Of a stretch of 12,676 nucleotides of DNA, positions 6,551 to 12,676 are shown piece by piece. Position 1 is the first letter of the stretch, and each line of letters starts with the position of its first letter. The notes under the pieces were generated by a model. The model was not told where the DNA came from and did not search any database. It saw only the letters and a program-made list of their open reading frames with translations. Source of the DNA: an uncultured Selenomonadales bacterium. GTDB lineage: Bacteria > Bacillota > Negativicutes > Selenomonadales > Selenomonadaceae. A program made the translations under genes and the position numbers. Location: positions 1 through 12,676 of the forward strand of contig CAMJAZ010000009.1 in NCBI GenBank assembly GCA_946403735.1, written 5' to 3'.

Positions 6551-7891
6551 TTAAAATAAGTACGTTGTGTCGACAAGATTTTTAGAAATATTCTCCTTCA
6601 AAACGTGAAAACCTTTGAAAATGGTTTCTGGTTCAATCTGCGCGATACAATGTGGCTGATCCATAACTCTGCAACCAAATGGCGAGTACGGCTCATTCTT
6701 TGGACGGGCGCAACCTTCAAACGCATGTGCAGGTTGAACTACGACGGCGGGAACTTTGTACGGGCGGAAAAGTCGTAAACCGTCAGTCATAGCAGGTTCA
6801 GGAAAATCTGCGGGAAATGGAAATACGGCTAAACAAGGACATTTAACCGCCGCCGCCACGTGCAACGCGCCAGTATCGTTGCCAATGTACATATCGCAAA
6901 AGCCAAGTATAACCGCCGTTTGTCTGTACGTCGTCTTATTCGTCAAGTCAATAATGTGTTGAGAAAAATTTTCTTCGCTAATATTTTGTTTTAGAATCTG
7001 CGCGGAAATTGAATCGTTTTGCCCACCGCCGAGAATGACAAAAGTTGCGTCTGGCTCTTCCGCAATAATCATTTCGATAACTTTAGCGTACTTTTCAGGA
7101 GGATAATGCTTAATCATTCTGTTGCCACCGAAAACTACTGCGTACAATGGATGGCGAACGTTAGGAAGTAAACTTTTTGCAGTGGAAAAATCTAAACCAG
7201 TACACCAAATTTCAAGTTCCCTGTTACCAATAGGCGCGTGAAGTCCCTGTTCCAAAAGTGAAAGGCAACCGTCAACAATATGGTCGCCGTAATTGTACAT
7301 TGGCAGTAAATGTTGGGCGAAGTGCATTGAATACCGCAATGGTAAATTGCAATGGCATGGGAAAGTTTCTTCACCCTCTTTAAATAAATGTGAAACACGT
7401 TGTTGCGCACCGCTAAGATACATTAAAGCCGCCGTCGTTGGATTATGGACAAATGCATAGCAAACGTGATAGCGCCGCGTCAAAAGTTTTTCCGCCATAA
7501 CTAAATCCCACTTCAAGCCGCTAAGAAAATCTAACGGATTGTACTGTTGCTGATTCACAATAATTTCATCGACGTATGGGCAAAATTCCGCCAACTGCGC
7601 GGCAGACCTGCCAATAACCAGCGTTATGTAAGCTTCGGGATAAATGCGCCGAAGTTCACGAATAGTGGCAGATTGTAATACAAAATCGCCAGTGCCTGCG
7701 TCGTGAATAATCATCACATTAATTTTATCACCAGCGATTGGCGGCATACGATAGCCAGCCTCTACAAATTTTGGTTCAATAACATTTACAAAATCTTGCA
7801 GACTTATTTTTTTAGTCTGTTCAATTTGTTCGACGCAAGATTTCATAGCGTCAAGAACAAGTTTCATATCGCTAGGTTTAACTTCACCCAA
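6551..7891 (-). CDS. Glycosyltransferase family 9 (heptosyltransferase-like), copy A
   Basis: A 446-aa GT-B fold enzyme of the ADP-heptose:LPS heptosyltransferase family, expected to add a sugar to a surface glycan at the inner face of the inner membrane. Visible motifs are IIHDAGTGDFVLQSATIREL (61-80, N-domain acceptor loop), CPYVDEI (104-110), FVILGGGQND (284-293, nucleotide-sugar domain) and YIGNDTGALHVAAA (335-348), the family's donor-binding signature. A helical extension of about 55 residues precedes the first strand, and a cysteine-rich tail ends in GCRVMDQPHCIAQI. The start is TTG (7889-7891) with GGAGG eight bases upstream, and the gap to the preceding paralogue's stop is 1 nt. It shares long matching blocks with copy B throughout, so the pair arose by tandem duplication. 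Donor and acceptor cannot be inferred. Confidence 0.88.
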   Translation of the reverse strand: MGEVKPSDMKLVLDAMKSCVEQIEQTKKISLQDFVNVIEPKFVEAGYRMPPIAGDKINVMIIHDAGTGDFVLQSATIRELRRIYPEAYITLVIGRSAAQLAEFCPYVDEIIVNQQQYNPLDFLSGLKWDLVMAEKLLTRRYHVCYAFVHNPTTAALMYLSGAQQRVSHLFKEGEETFPCHCNLPLRYSMHFAQHLLPMYNYGDHIVDGCLSLLEQGLHAPIGNRELEIWCTGLDFSTAKSLLPNVRHPLYAVVFGGNRMIKHYPPEKYAKVIEMIIAEEPDATFVILGGGQNDSISAQILKQNISEENFSQHIIDLTNKTTYRQTAVILGFCDMYIGNDTGALHVAAAVKCPCLAVFPFPADFPEPAMTDGLRLFRPYKVPAVVVQPAHAFEGCARPKNEPYSPFGCRVMDQPHCIAQIEPETIFKGFHVLKENISKNLVDTTYLF

Positions 7892-7892
7892 T

Positions 7893-9227
7893 TTATTTTC
7901 CTCCCGTGTAGTGAGTTGATGAAATTTTTTCTTTCAACAAGTGGTAGCCGTCGAATAAAATTTCAGGCGCAATTTGTGTAATGCAATGCGGCTTATTCAT
8001 ACGGCAACCGTACTGATGATAAGGTTTATTGACGGCGCATTCAGGCAAAGCGTGTTCCGGCTGTACGACGACGCTGGGAACTTTGTATGGACGGAAAAAG
8101 TTCACGTAGTCGAAAACGCTTGACTGTAAATCTTTAGGAAAGCAATTCGGCGTAAGTACAGGACATTTAGCCGCCGCCGCTACGTGCATTATTCCAGTAT
8201 CGTTGCCAATGTACATTTCGCACAAAGTTAAAATCGCCGCACTTTGTCTGTACGTCGTCTTGTTCGTCAAGTCGATAATATGTTCATCAAAAATTTTTTC
8301 ATCAAGATTTTCTTTAAGAATCTGCGCAGACTTTAAATCATTTTGCCCGCCGCCTAAAATTATGAAAGTTGCCGTTGGTTCTTCAGATAAAATCATTTTG
8401 ATAAGCTTAGAATAATTTTCAGGCGGATAATGTTTGCGAATTTCTCTGCCGCCCATTGCCAATGCGTAAATCGGATGCCGCGCAGATTTAAGAAAATTTT
8501 TAGCGTCGAACGTATCCAGCGCCGTATACCAAAGTTCCAGTTCGCGATTTTCAACAGGTGCATTCAAAATATTATCGATAAGTGAAAAATGCGTGTCGAC
8601 GAAATGGTTACCATAATTACACATTGGAAAATGTTGAGTCATCAAACTATCCAGCGTCGATTGCATTAGCGCGTTGCTGTTAAAAGCGTTATTAGGTTTC
8701 GGTGCGTCGTAGCCAATAACAAAGGCGTTTAATACGTCAGCGGATTTATGCGCAATTCTTACGTTAGCACCGCTCATGTAAGCTAAAAGTGGAGTATTCG
8801 GACGGTGAATAAAAGTGTAGCAAATATGATAGTGCCGCGTCAAAATTTTTTTTGCAACAAAAATATTCCACTCATAAAGTTTATTGAAGGCGGTGGAATT
8901 GTAACGCTGTTCATTTAAAATAATTTCGTCGACGTACGGGCAATGTTCAGCCAGCGGCAGTGAACCTTGATTAACCATCAGCGCTATGTAAGCGGTGGGG
9001 TACAGGCGGCGAATTTCGCGAATTGTACCAGAAAGTAAAACAAAATCGCCAATGGCGGCGTCGTGGATTATCAACACGTTAAGTTTTTCGCCCAACTTCG
9101 GCGGTGTACGATAACCAGCTTTAAAAAAAGTCGGCTCAACAAAATTTTTTAAATCGGCAACGCTAAAAGTTTGCGTTTTTATAACGTGTCGCAAATAATT
9201 TTCTAGTGCGTTTATTACTTCGTCCAA
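7893..9227 (-). CDS. Glycosyltransferase family 9 (heptosyltransferase-like), copy B
   Basis: A 444-aa paralogue of the next gene, with the same architecture: an N-terminal helical extension, VLIIHDAAIGDFVLLSGTIR (51-70), CPYVDEI (96-102), FIILGGGQND (288-297), LTNKTTYRQ (320-328), YIGNDTGIMHVAAAA (339-353) and a cysteine-containing tail (YGCRMNKPHCITQIAP). Conservation is highest around these motifs and lowest at about residues 155-200, likely the acceptor-recognition region, where copy B has extra residues. This suggests the two copies glycosylate different acceptors or successive positions. The start is TTG (9225-9227), with AAGGAG about eight bases upstream. The gene lies 25 bp after the GNAT gene and 1 bp before copy A, so the three read as an operon for surface polysaccharide or LPS core assembly. 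That role is inferred from the family. Confidence 0.88.
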   Translation of the reverse strand: MDEVINALENYLRHVIKTQTFSVADLKNFVEPTFFKAGYRTPPKLGEKLNVLIIHDAAIGDFVLLSGTIREIRRLYPTAYIALMVNQGSLPLAEHCPYVDEIILNEQRYNSTAFNKLYEWNIFVAKKILTRHYHICYTFIHRPNTPLLAYMSGANVRIAHKSADVLNAFVIGYDAPKPNNAFNSNALMQSTLDSLMTQHFPMCNYGNHFVDTHFSLIDNILNAPVENRELELWYTALDTFDAKNFLKSARHPIYALAMGGREIRKHYPPENYSKLIKMILSEEPTATFIILGGGQNDLKSAQILKENLDEKIFDEHIIDLTNKTTYRQSAAILTLCEMYIGNDTGIMHVAAAAKCPVLTPNCFPKDLQSSVFDYVNFFRPYKVPSVVVQPEHALPECAVNKPYHQYGCRMNKPHCITQIAPEILFDGYHLLKEKISSTHYTGGK

Positions 9228-9252
9228 GTGAAAGTCTCCTTACAAAATTTTT

Positions 9253-9714
9253 CTACAAAATTTTTTTCATATAAATTACGTCGTCCATAGGATTTTCGTA
9301 ATATGGCGAAGTTTCGATAAATCCAAATTTTTTGTAAAGGTGAATTGCGCTTTTAAGTGGCGTTATCGTGTCGAGAAAAATTTCTCTGTAGCCGTCATTC
9401 TTCGCGGCTATTAAAATTTCTTCAATAAGTTTGCTACCCGCATGAAATTTTCTGTAGCCTTCAAGTACGAAAAGGCGTTTCATTTCGCAACTTTCCGCGC
9501 CAAGTTTATGATAAGCGACACAGCCAATAATTTTTTCGGCAATTTTGGCGCAAAGAAGGCGACCATTTGGCGGCAAATATTTTTTCGGCAAGTCGGCAAT
9601 TTCTTCGTCGAAGTGTTGAAAGGTTAAATCACGTCCCAAAAATTTTATGTATTCGACAATAAGATTTTTAACGTCGTCAAGATAATTTTTTCCGTCAACA
9701 ATTTTCAATTCCAT
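9253..9714 (-). CDS. GNAT-family N-acetyltransferase
   Basis: A 153-aa protein of the GCN5-related acetyltransferase fold, which transfers acetyl from acetyl-CoA to an amine. The pattern follows the common small-GNAT layout: LPKKYLPPNGRLLCAK, then motif A CEMKRLFVLEGYRKFHAGSK, the GY..IFLDT strand and SAIHLYKKFGFIE near the end, finishing in the NP..D.IYM strand. The pyrophosphate loop reads RKFHAG instead of the usual RGxGxG/A, a mild deviation. I chose the ATG at 9712-9714. The frame is open 19 codons further to a GTG at 9771, but that start would lie inside the terminator hairpin of the ribosomal operon. The ribosome binding site (GAAG) is weak. It is the first gene of the run leading into the glycosyltransferases. 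The substrate is unknown, with a sugar-linked amine or small amine possible. Confidence 0.82.
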   Translation of the reverse strand: MELKIVDGKNYLDDVKNLIVEYIKFLGRDLTFQHFDEEIADLPKKYLPPNGRLLCAKIAEKIIGCVAYHKLGAESCEMKRLFVLEGYRKFHAGSKLIEEILIAAKNDGYREIFLDTITPLKSAIHLYKKFGFIETSPYYENPMDDVIYMKKIL

Positions 9715-9745
9715 ATTAAAATCTTCAAAATTTTTATCAGTAAAT

Positions 9746-9779
9746 AAAAAATTGGTCAGTGAAAAAATCACTAACCAAT
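9746..9779 (-). terminator. Intrinsic terminator of rpsF-ssb-rpsR
   Basis: Arms 9751-9762 and 9768-9779 pair over 12 positions with one C/A mismatch (ATTGGTCAGTGA against TCACTAACCAAT) around a 5-nt A loop. Read on the minus strand, the stem is followed by six Ts (9746-9751 as As on plus). It lies about 30 bp after the rpsR stop and separates the ribosomal operon from the GNAT gene. Confidence 0.85.
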
Positions 9780-9810
9780 AAACAACTAACTACTAACTAC
9801 TTACTATTAA

Positions 9811-10041
9811 CTAATCAGCAGTAAACGGTAAAAGCGCAATGTTACGAGCACGCTTGATAGCAACCGTTACTTGACGCTGATGTTTGGCGCAGTTACCAGA
9901 AATACGGCGCGGTAAAATTTTTCCGCGTTCAGTGATGAAACGGCGAAGTTTAGCCGCATCTTTATAATCAATATTTTCGACTTTGTCCACGCAAAAAGCA
10001 CAAACCTTTCTGCGCGGGCGTCTACCTCTTTCTTTACGCAT
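9811..10041 (-). CDS. rpsR: 30S ribosomal protein S18
   Basis: A 76-aa, strongly basic protein matching bacterial S18 over its whole length: RRPRRKVCAFC at the N-terminus, IDYKDAAKLRRFITERGKI in the middle and GNCAKHQRQVTVAIKRARN near the end. S18 binds S6 and 16S rRNA in the platform of the small subunit. The cysteines CAFC (C14, C17) and GNC..H mark the zinc-binding form of S18. The start ATG (10039-10041) has GAGGT eight bases upstream and lies 21 bp after ssb, in the standard rpsF-ssb-rpsR order. A short spacer rich in AACTA/ACTAC repeats (about 9783-9812) separates the stop from the terminator. Confidence 0.98.
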   Translation of the reverse strand: MRKERGRRPRRKVCAFCVDKVENIDYKDAAKLRRFITERGKILPRRISGNCAKHQRQVTVAIKRARNIALLPFTAD

Positions 10042-10062
10042 AATTCATACCTCGTTCAAAAT

Positions 10063-10557
10063 TTAGAAGGGGACGCGATTGTCGGGAATGTCATTACCAG
10101 CAAAATCTGCGTCACCAAAGTCATCGCCGCCAGCAAAATCAGTTTCACTTGCAGGCGCAGACATAGCAGGTCTATTATCATATCTGTTTTGCGAATCGGA
10201 ATTGTATCTGTTTCCAGAATTATAATTGCTATCGTCGCGCTTACTGCTACCGAATTCAATATTTTCAACTTGAATATCTACGCCAGAACGGTTTACGCCG
10301 TCTTGACCAGTGTAGTTGTAAGTTTGTATTCTGCCTTCAACTAAAACGCGTGAACCTTTTTTGAGATAGCGTCCGCAAAATTCAGCCGTCTTTTCCCACG
10401 CTGTCAAATTAAAAAAATCTACGTCGTACTGTCCAGTTTCAGCATTTTTTACGCGGCGATTTACAGCAATTCCCATTCGTGCCATTGCCTTGCCATTTTG
10501 CGTATACTTCATTTCGGGATCGCGTGTCAAATTGCCTGACAAAAAAACTTTGTTCAT
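10063..10557 (-). CDS. ssb: Single-stranded DNA-binding protein
   Basis: A 164-aa SSB. The OB fold spans about residues 1-105 (MNKVFLSGNLTRDPEM, FFNLTAWEKTAEFC, GSRVLVEGRIQTYNY, VENIEFG), followed by a flexible N/Y/S/R-rich linker (about 108-130) and an acidic tail. The tail ends DNRVPF instead of the usual D-D-I-P-F. DIP occurs just before it, and the terminal Pro-Phe that docks partner proteins is kept. SSB protects single strands in replication, recombination and repair. The ATG (10555-10557) has GAGGAG embedded in the last codons of rpsF, only 3 bp after the rpsF stop, which indicates translational coupling. Confidence 0.97.
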   Translation of the reverse strand: MNKVFLSGNLTRDPEMKYTQNGKAMARMGIAVNRRVKNAETGQYDVDFFNLTAWEKTAEFCGRYLKKGSRVLVEGRIQTYNYTGQDGVNRSGVDIQVENIEFGSSKRDDSNYNSGNRYNSDSQNRYDNRPAMSAPASETDFAGGDDFGDADFAGNDIPDNRVPF

Positions 10558-10560
10558 AGC

Positions 10561-10854
10561 CTACTCCTCTTTTTCGTCAGAGCGTACAATCATGTGTTTG
10601 AGAACTTCATCAGTGATTTTCATAACACGATCGCATTCATTTACGCAATTAGGCTCGCATTCCGTGTAGAAAAGGACGTAATAACCTTCAGTCTCTTTTT
10701 TAATTTCGTAAGCAAGACGCTTTTTACCCCAGCGATCTTCCTTTACAATTTCGCCGCCGTTTGCCGCTATAAGTTTAGAAAACTTTTCAATGACAGCATT
10801 TGTTGCCTCTTCATCAAGCGGTCTTACGATAAACAAAATTTCGTACTTCCTCAT
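10561..10854 (-). CDS. rpsF: 30S ribosomal protein S6
   Basis: A 97-aa protein matching S6 from end to end: MRKYEILFIVRP at the N-terminus, EDRWGKKRLAYEIKKETEGYY in the centre (shared with all S6 proteins; EDRWGKKRLAYEI seen) and VMKITDEVLKHMIV near the C-terminus, followed by an acidic tail. S6 forms a dimer with S18 in the 30S platform, which explains their shared operon. The start ATG (10852-10854) has AGAGGAGGTG about 6 nt upstream, one of the strongest ribosome binding sites in the window. It is the first gene after a good promoter at 10921-10948. Confidence 0.98.
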   Translation of the reverse strand: MRKYEILFIVRPLDEEATNAVIEKFSKLIAANGGEIVKEDRWGKKRLAYEIKKETEGYYVLFYTECEPNCVNECDRVMKITDEVLKHMIVRSDEKEE

Positions 10855-10879
10855 GTGAACACCTCCTCTTTGGACATTG

Positions 10880-10894
10880 GCTCAATATTTGAGC
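10880..10894 (-). promoter_or_regulatory. Hairpin in the rpsF leader, possible S6:S18 feedback site
   Basis: GCTCAA and TTGAGC form a perfect 6-bp stem with a 3-nt loop inside the roughly 60-nt 5' leader of the rpsF mRNA. Leaders of rpsF in many bacteria carry a structure bound by the S6:S18 complex for autoregulation. I did not confirm that motif's conserved bulge here, so only the hairpin is seen and the role is a guess. Confidence 0.3.
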
Positions 10895-10920
10895 AGGGAA
10901 GTTAAATCTAACGAAAAGGG

Positions 10921-10948
10921 ATTATATCATATTCAAAAAAAAAGGCAA
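10921..10948 (-). promoter_or_regulatory. Sigma-A type promoter of rpsF-ssb-rpsR
   Basis: On the minus strand, TTGCCT (10943-10948) and TATAAT (10921-10926) are separated by 16 bp, with a TG one base ahead of the -10 box (extended -10) and a T-rich spacer. Transcription would start near 10914, about 60 nt before rpsF. The -35 box overlaps the 3' arm of the hslV terminator. Confidence 0.7.
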
Positions 10949-10956
10949 GTGTTGCC
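10935..10956 (-). terminator. Intrinsic terminator of hslV
   Basis: Read on the minus strand, GGCAA and TTGCC form a short stem around CAC, followed immediately by nine Ts (10935-10943). It lies about 40 bp after the hslV stop. The stem is only 5 bp, but the T-run is long. The same TTGCCT serves as a -35 box. Confidence 0.65.
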
Positions 10957-10996
10957 AGTAAAATTCAAAGTACATAAATTATCAAACAAAAATTTT

Positions 10997-11545
10997 TTAT
11001 TCAAGCTCTTCAATGTTAATGTTCGTGTTCGTGAAGATACAAATTTCTGCCGCGATTGACAACGCTTCCTTCGCAATTTCCGCCGCAGACATTTCAGTAT
11101 GGGAAATGAGGGCACGTCCAGCCGCCAATGCGTAAAAGCCGCCTGAACCTATCGCCGCAACATCACCGTCTGGCTCGATAACTTCGCCGTTGCCCGATAA
11201 CATTAAAATGGTGTCTTTGTCAGCAACAAGCAGTAAAGCTTCAAGGCGACGTAAAATTTTATCGGTACGCCATTCTTTAGCAAGTGCAACTGCTGCGCGT
11301 TGTAAATGCCCGTGACATTCTTCCAGCTTGCCTTCAAACTTTTCAAAAAGCGTGAACGCGTCAGCAACTGAACCTGCGAATCCAGCTATAACTTTGTCAT
11401 GGTACAGGCGGCGAACTTTTTTAGCCGTCGACTTCATAATTGTACTTTGTCCGAAAGTTACTTGACCGTCACCAGCAATAGCCGTTTTGCCGTTACGCTT
11501 AACTGCTACAATCGTCGTTGCCTCAAATTTGTTTTCTTCAAACAT
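10997..11545 (-). CDS. hslV: ATP-dependent protease subunit HslV (ClpQ/CodW)
   Basis: A 182-aa proteasome-like threonine peptidase that forms a double hexamer and degrades proteins unfolded by HslU. A nine-residue propeptide (MFEENKFEA) precedes the catalytic threonine T10 in TTIVAVKR. Counting from it, D17 (GDGQVT) and K33 (STAKK) of the active site are both in place, as are GFAGSVADAFTLFEKFE, AVALAKEWRTD and the GSGGFYALAAGRAL block. I chose the ATG at 11543-11545, which has GGAGTG eight bases upstream. An ATG seven codons earlier (11564-11566) has no ribosome binding site. hslU, usually the next gene, is not here: a terminator and the rpsF operon follow instead. Confidence 0.96.
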   Translation of the reverse strand: MFEENKFEATTIVAVKRNGKTAIAGDGQVTFGQSTIMKSTAKKVRRLYHDKVIAGFAGSVADAFTLFEKFEGKLEECHGHLQRAAVALAKEWRTDKILRRLEALLLVADKDTILMLSGNGEVIEPDGDVAAIGSGGFYALAAGRALISHTEMSAAEIAKEALSIAAEICIFTNTNINIEELE

Positions 11546-11760
11546 TTTAATCACTCCATTCATCAAATAAGCGCGGCGGATACCCCCTTAATCCTCCAAA
11601 GAGGAGCGGGCTAATGTCTGCTAATATATAAACAGATCCCTGCCAGAAAGGATAGTAATGTACCTATATATTCGCAGGTAACGTAGTCTTTAAACTTAAG
11701 CTAGTCAAAAAGAGCTTTTACAAGTCCCCGCCTTTATGCGTGGGTTTTTTGACTGTGATA
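11546..11760. other. Structured intergenic region, possible plus-strand small RNA or mobile-element remnant
   Basis: No gene fits in this 215-bp stretch, but it is full of inverted repeats: TCCTC/GAGGA around CAAA (near 11592-11605), GTCTG/CAGAT around an AT-rich loop (near 11616-11638), CCTGC (near 11639-11643) with GCAGG (near 11674-11678), and GTCAAAAA (11704-11711) with TTTTTGAC (11746-11753). The last pair encloses a terminator-like hairpin on the plus strand. The CCCACGC..GGCGGGG type hairpin also recalls the subterminal palindromes of IS200/IS605 elements. I could not match it to 6S RNA, SRP RNA, tmRNA, a tRNA or a riboswitch. On the minus strand it is the leader of hslV. Confidence 0.4.
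11726..11750 (+). terminator. Plus-strand intrinsic terminator-like hairpin
   Basis: CCC (11726-11728) pairs with GGG (11742-11744) and CGC (11729-11731) with GCG (11738-11740), leaving T11741 bulged and a 6-nt loop. Six Ts follow directly (11745-11750). The T-run is only on the plus strand, yet no plus-strand gene precedes it. It faces the 3' end of the garR-type gene. Confidence 0.6.
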
Positions 11761-12675
11761 TTAAAAAATGTTGCCATCTGAAAATTTTCGCGATTGAGAC
11801 GAACTTTTTTCGTAATATTTCAACAGCGCCTGCGTACCTTCCGTACCGAATCCAGCATCTTCCATTTTTCGTACTTCGTGCAAGACCATTGACAAAATAG
11901 GCAATGACGCGCCGTAAGCAGTCGAAGTTTCGTTGCCAATGGCTAAATCTTTGCCGAGATGTTTTAACATAAAGCCAGGCTTGAAATTACCGTCGAGACC
12001 TTGACGCGCAACACCAGTCATTTGAAAACTTGACGCCGCGCCAGTGGAAATTGCGGAATAAACTTTTTCAACGTCAAGCCCTGCCGCCTTAGCATATGCA
12101 AACGCTTCACATACGCCAGCCAAAGTTCCAGCAATGGCAATTTGGTTGGCAATTTTTGTTTTCTGCCCAGCACCTGCCGCGCCTTCGTAGACAATATTTT
12201 TGCCGATAACTTCAAAGACGGGATTTAACGCGTGAAAGTCATCTTCGTCGCCGCCAACTAAAATTGTAAGTGTAGCATTTTTCGCGCCAACGTCGCCGCC
12301 AGTTACAGGAGCGTCTACCGCGTGAAGATTTTTTTCTTTCGCCGCGTTAAAAATTTTTTCAGCCAGAATCGGTGACGAAGTTGTCATATCGACAAGGTAT
12401 GTTCCAGCCTGTGCGGAATTGACAATGCCGTCTACCGCAAGATAAATCTGTTCAACGTCTTTAGGGTAGCCGACGATTGAAATAACAACGTCTTGATTTT
12501 TGGCGCATTCGCTGACAGTGTCGCACCATTTAGCGCCGCGTTCAATTAAACTTTGAGCCTTAGACTTCGTCCGATTGTAAACGCTGACTTCAAATCCAGC
12601 GTCCATTAAATGACCAGCCATAGCCGCGCCCATTATTCCAGTTCCAACGAATCCTATTTTTTTAAGCTTAGACAT
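11761..12675 (-). CDS. NAD(P)-dependent beta-hydroxyacid dehydrogenase (GarR / 3-hydroxyisobutyrate dehydrogenase family)
   Basis: A complete 304-aa cytosolic oxidoreductase of the beta-hydroxyacid dehydrogenase family. The N-terminal Rossmann domain has GFVGTGIMG (8-16, dinucleotide loop) and YNRTKSKA, where the arginine after strand 2 favours NADP(H). The substrate loop DAPVTGGDVGA (121-131), the catalytic lysine K174 in GAGQKTKIANQ (168-178) and the C-terminal FKPGFMLKHLGKDLAI (231-246) are all intact. Family members reduce tartronate semialdehyde to glycerate or oxidise 3-hydroxyisobutyrate. The motifs alone do not separate these, although the sequence looks closest to tartronate semialdehyde reductase (garR/glxR). 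The start is ATG at 12673-12675, at the window edge, so its promoter is not visible. A polar tail (SSSQSRKFSDGNIF) extends past the usual end. Confidence 0.9.
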   Translation of the reverse strand: MSKLKKIGFVGTGIMGAAMAGHLMDAGFEVSVYNRTKSKAQSLIERGAKWCDTVSECAKNQDVVISIVGYPKDVEQIYLAVDGIVNSAQAGTYLVDMTTSSPILAEKIFNAAKEKNLHAVDAPVTGGDVGAKNATLTILVGGDEDDFHALNPVFEVIGKNIVYEGAAGAGQKTKIANQIAIAGTLAGVCEAFAYAKAAGLDVEKVYSAISTGAASSFQMTGVARQGLDGNFKPGFMLKHLGKDLAIGNETSTAYGASLPILSMVLHEVRKMEDAGFGTEGTQALLKYYEKSSSQSRKFSDGNIF

Positions 12676-12676
12676 A

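Noticed and set aside
553..9714. Very frequent AAAATTTT-type words across the window as a possible regulatory or phased-bend signal
   Set aside because: They fall mostly inside genes and follow from AT-rich codons for Lys, Asn, Ile and Phe (AAA, AAT, ATT, TTT). No regular spacing was seen.
9715..9771. Longer GNAT protein from the GTG at 9771
   Set aside because: The extra 19 codons lie in the hairpin and T-run of the rpsR terminator and are unlike GNAT sequence. The internal ATG at 9714 matches the family start.
10594..10905. 103-aa plus-strand open frame across rpsF and its leader
   Set aside because: It is antisense to the highly conserved rpsF and has no domain character or ribosome binding site.
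11546..11566. Longer HslV start at 11566
   Set aside because: There is no ribosome binding site before it, while GGAGTG precedes the ATG at 11545, which also gives a normal short propeptide.
11546..11760. T-box, riboswitch or tRNA in the hslV leader
   Set aside because: No T-box antiterminator motif, tRNA cloverleaf or recognisable aptamer core could be found on either strand.

Overview
All recognised genes lie on the minus strand, so transcription runs from the high to the low coordinates. The likely source is a low-to-mid-GC Firmicute of the diderm class Negativicutes. The rpsF-ssb-rpsR ribosomal operon and HslV are consistent with a Firmicute. Two heptosyltransferase-type GT9 enzymes point to an LPS-like outer surface. 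This assignment is inference from gene content, not from a marker phylogeny.

Layout in transcription order. (1) 12675-11761: a beta-hydroxyacid dehydrogenase of the GarR/MmsB type. (2) 11546-11760: a 215-bp gap with several inverted repeats and a plus-strand intrinsic terminator that has no gene to serve. (3) 11545-10997: hslV, ending at a terminator whose stem overlaps the -35 box of the next promoter. (4) 10854-9811: the operon rpsF-ssb-rpsR, closed by a clear hairpin-plus-T-run terminator. (5) 9714-6551: a GNAT acetyltransferase followed by two tandem, clearly paralogous GT9 glycosyltransferases. (6) 6532-553: a tightly packed five-gene cassette encoding a NurA-like nuclease, a HerA-like translocase ATPase, a GHKL (Hsp90/MutL/MORC-type) ATPase, an HNH endonuclease and a radical SAM enzyme. 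(7) 300-552: a gap with a strong palindrome and a long imperfect hairpin. (8) 298-1: the N-terminal third of radA, cut by the window edge.

The most interesting part is the five-gene cassette. HerA and NurA form a known DNA-translocase/nuclease pair. A GHKL ATPase, an HNH nuclease and a radical SAM enzyme, with short gaps or overlaps throughout, look like a DNA-processing or defence module set between housekeeping genes (rpsR and radA). Notable oddities are a HerA P-loop that departs from the canonical form, a GHKL protein that seems to stop short where HNH begins (104-nt overlap), and an HNH/radical SAM junction in the same reading frame separated by one TAA. TTG starts are used by several genes of regions 5 and 6, while every housekeeping gene uses ATG. 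No tRNA, rRNA, CRISPR array or intact insertion sequence was seen.
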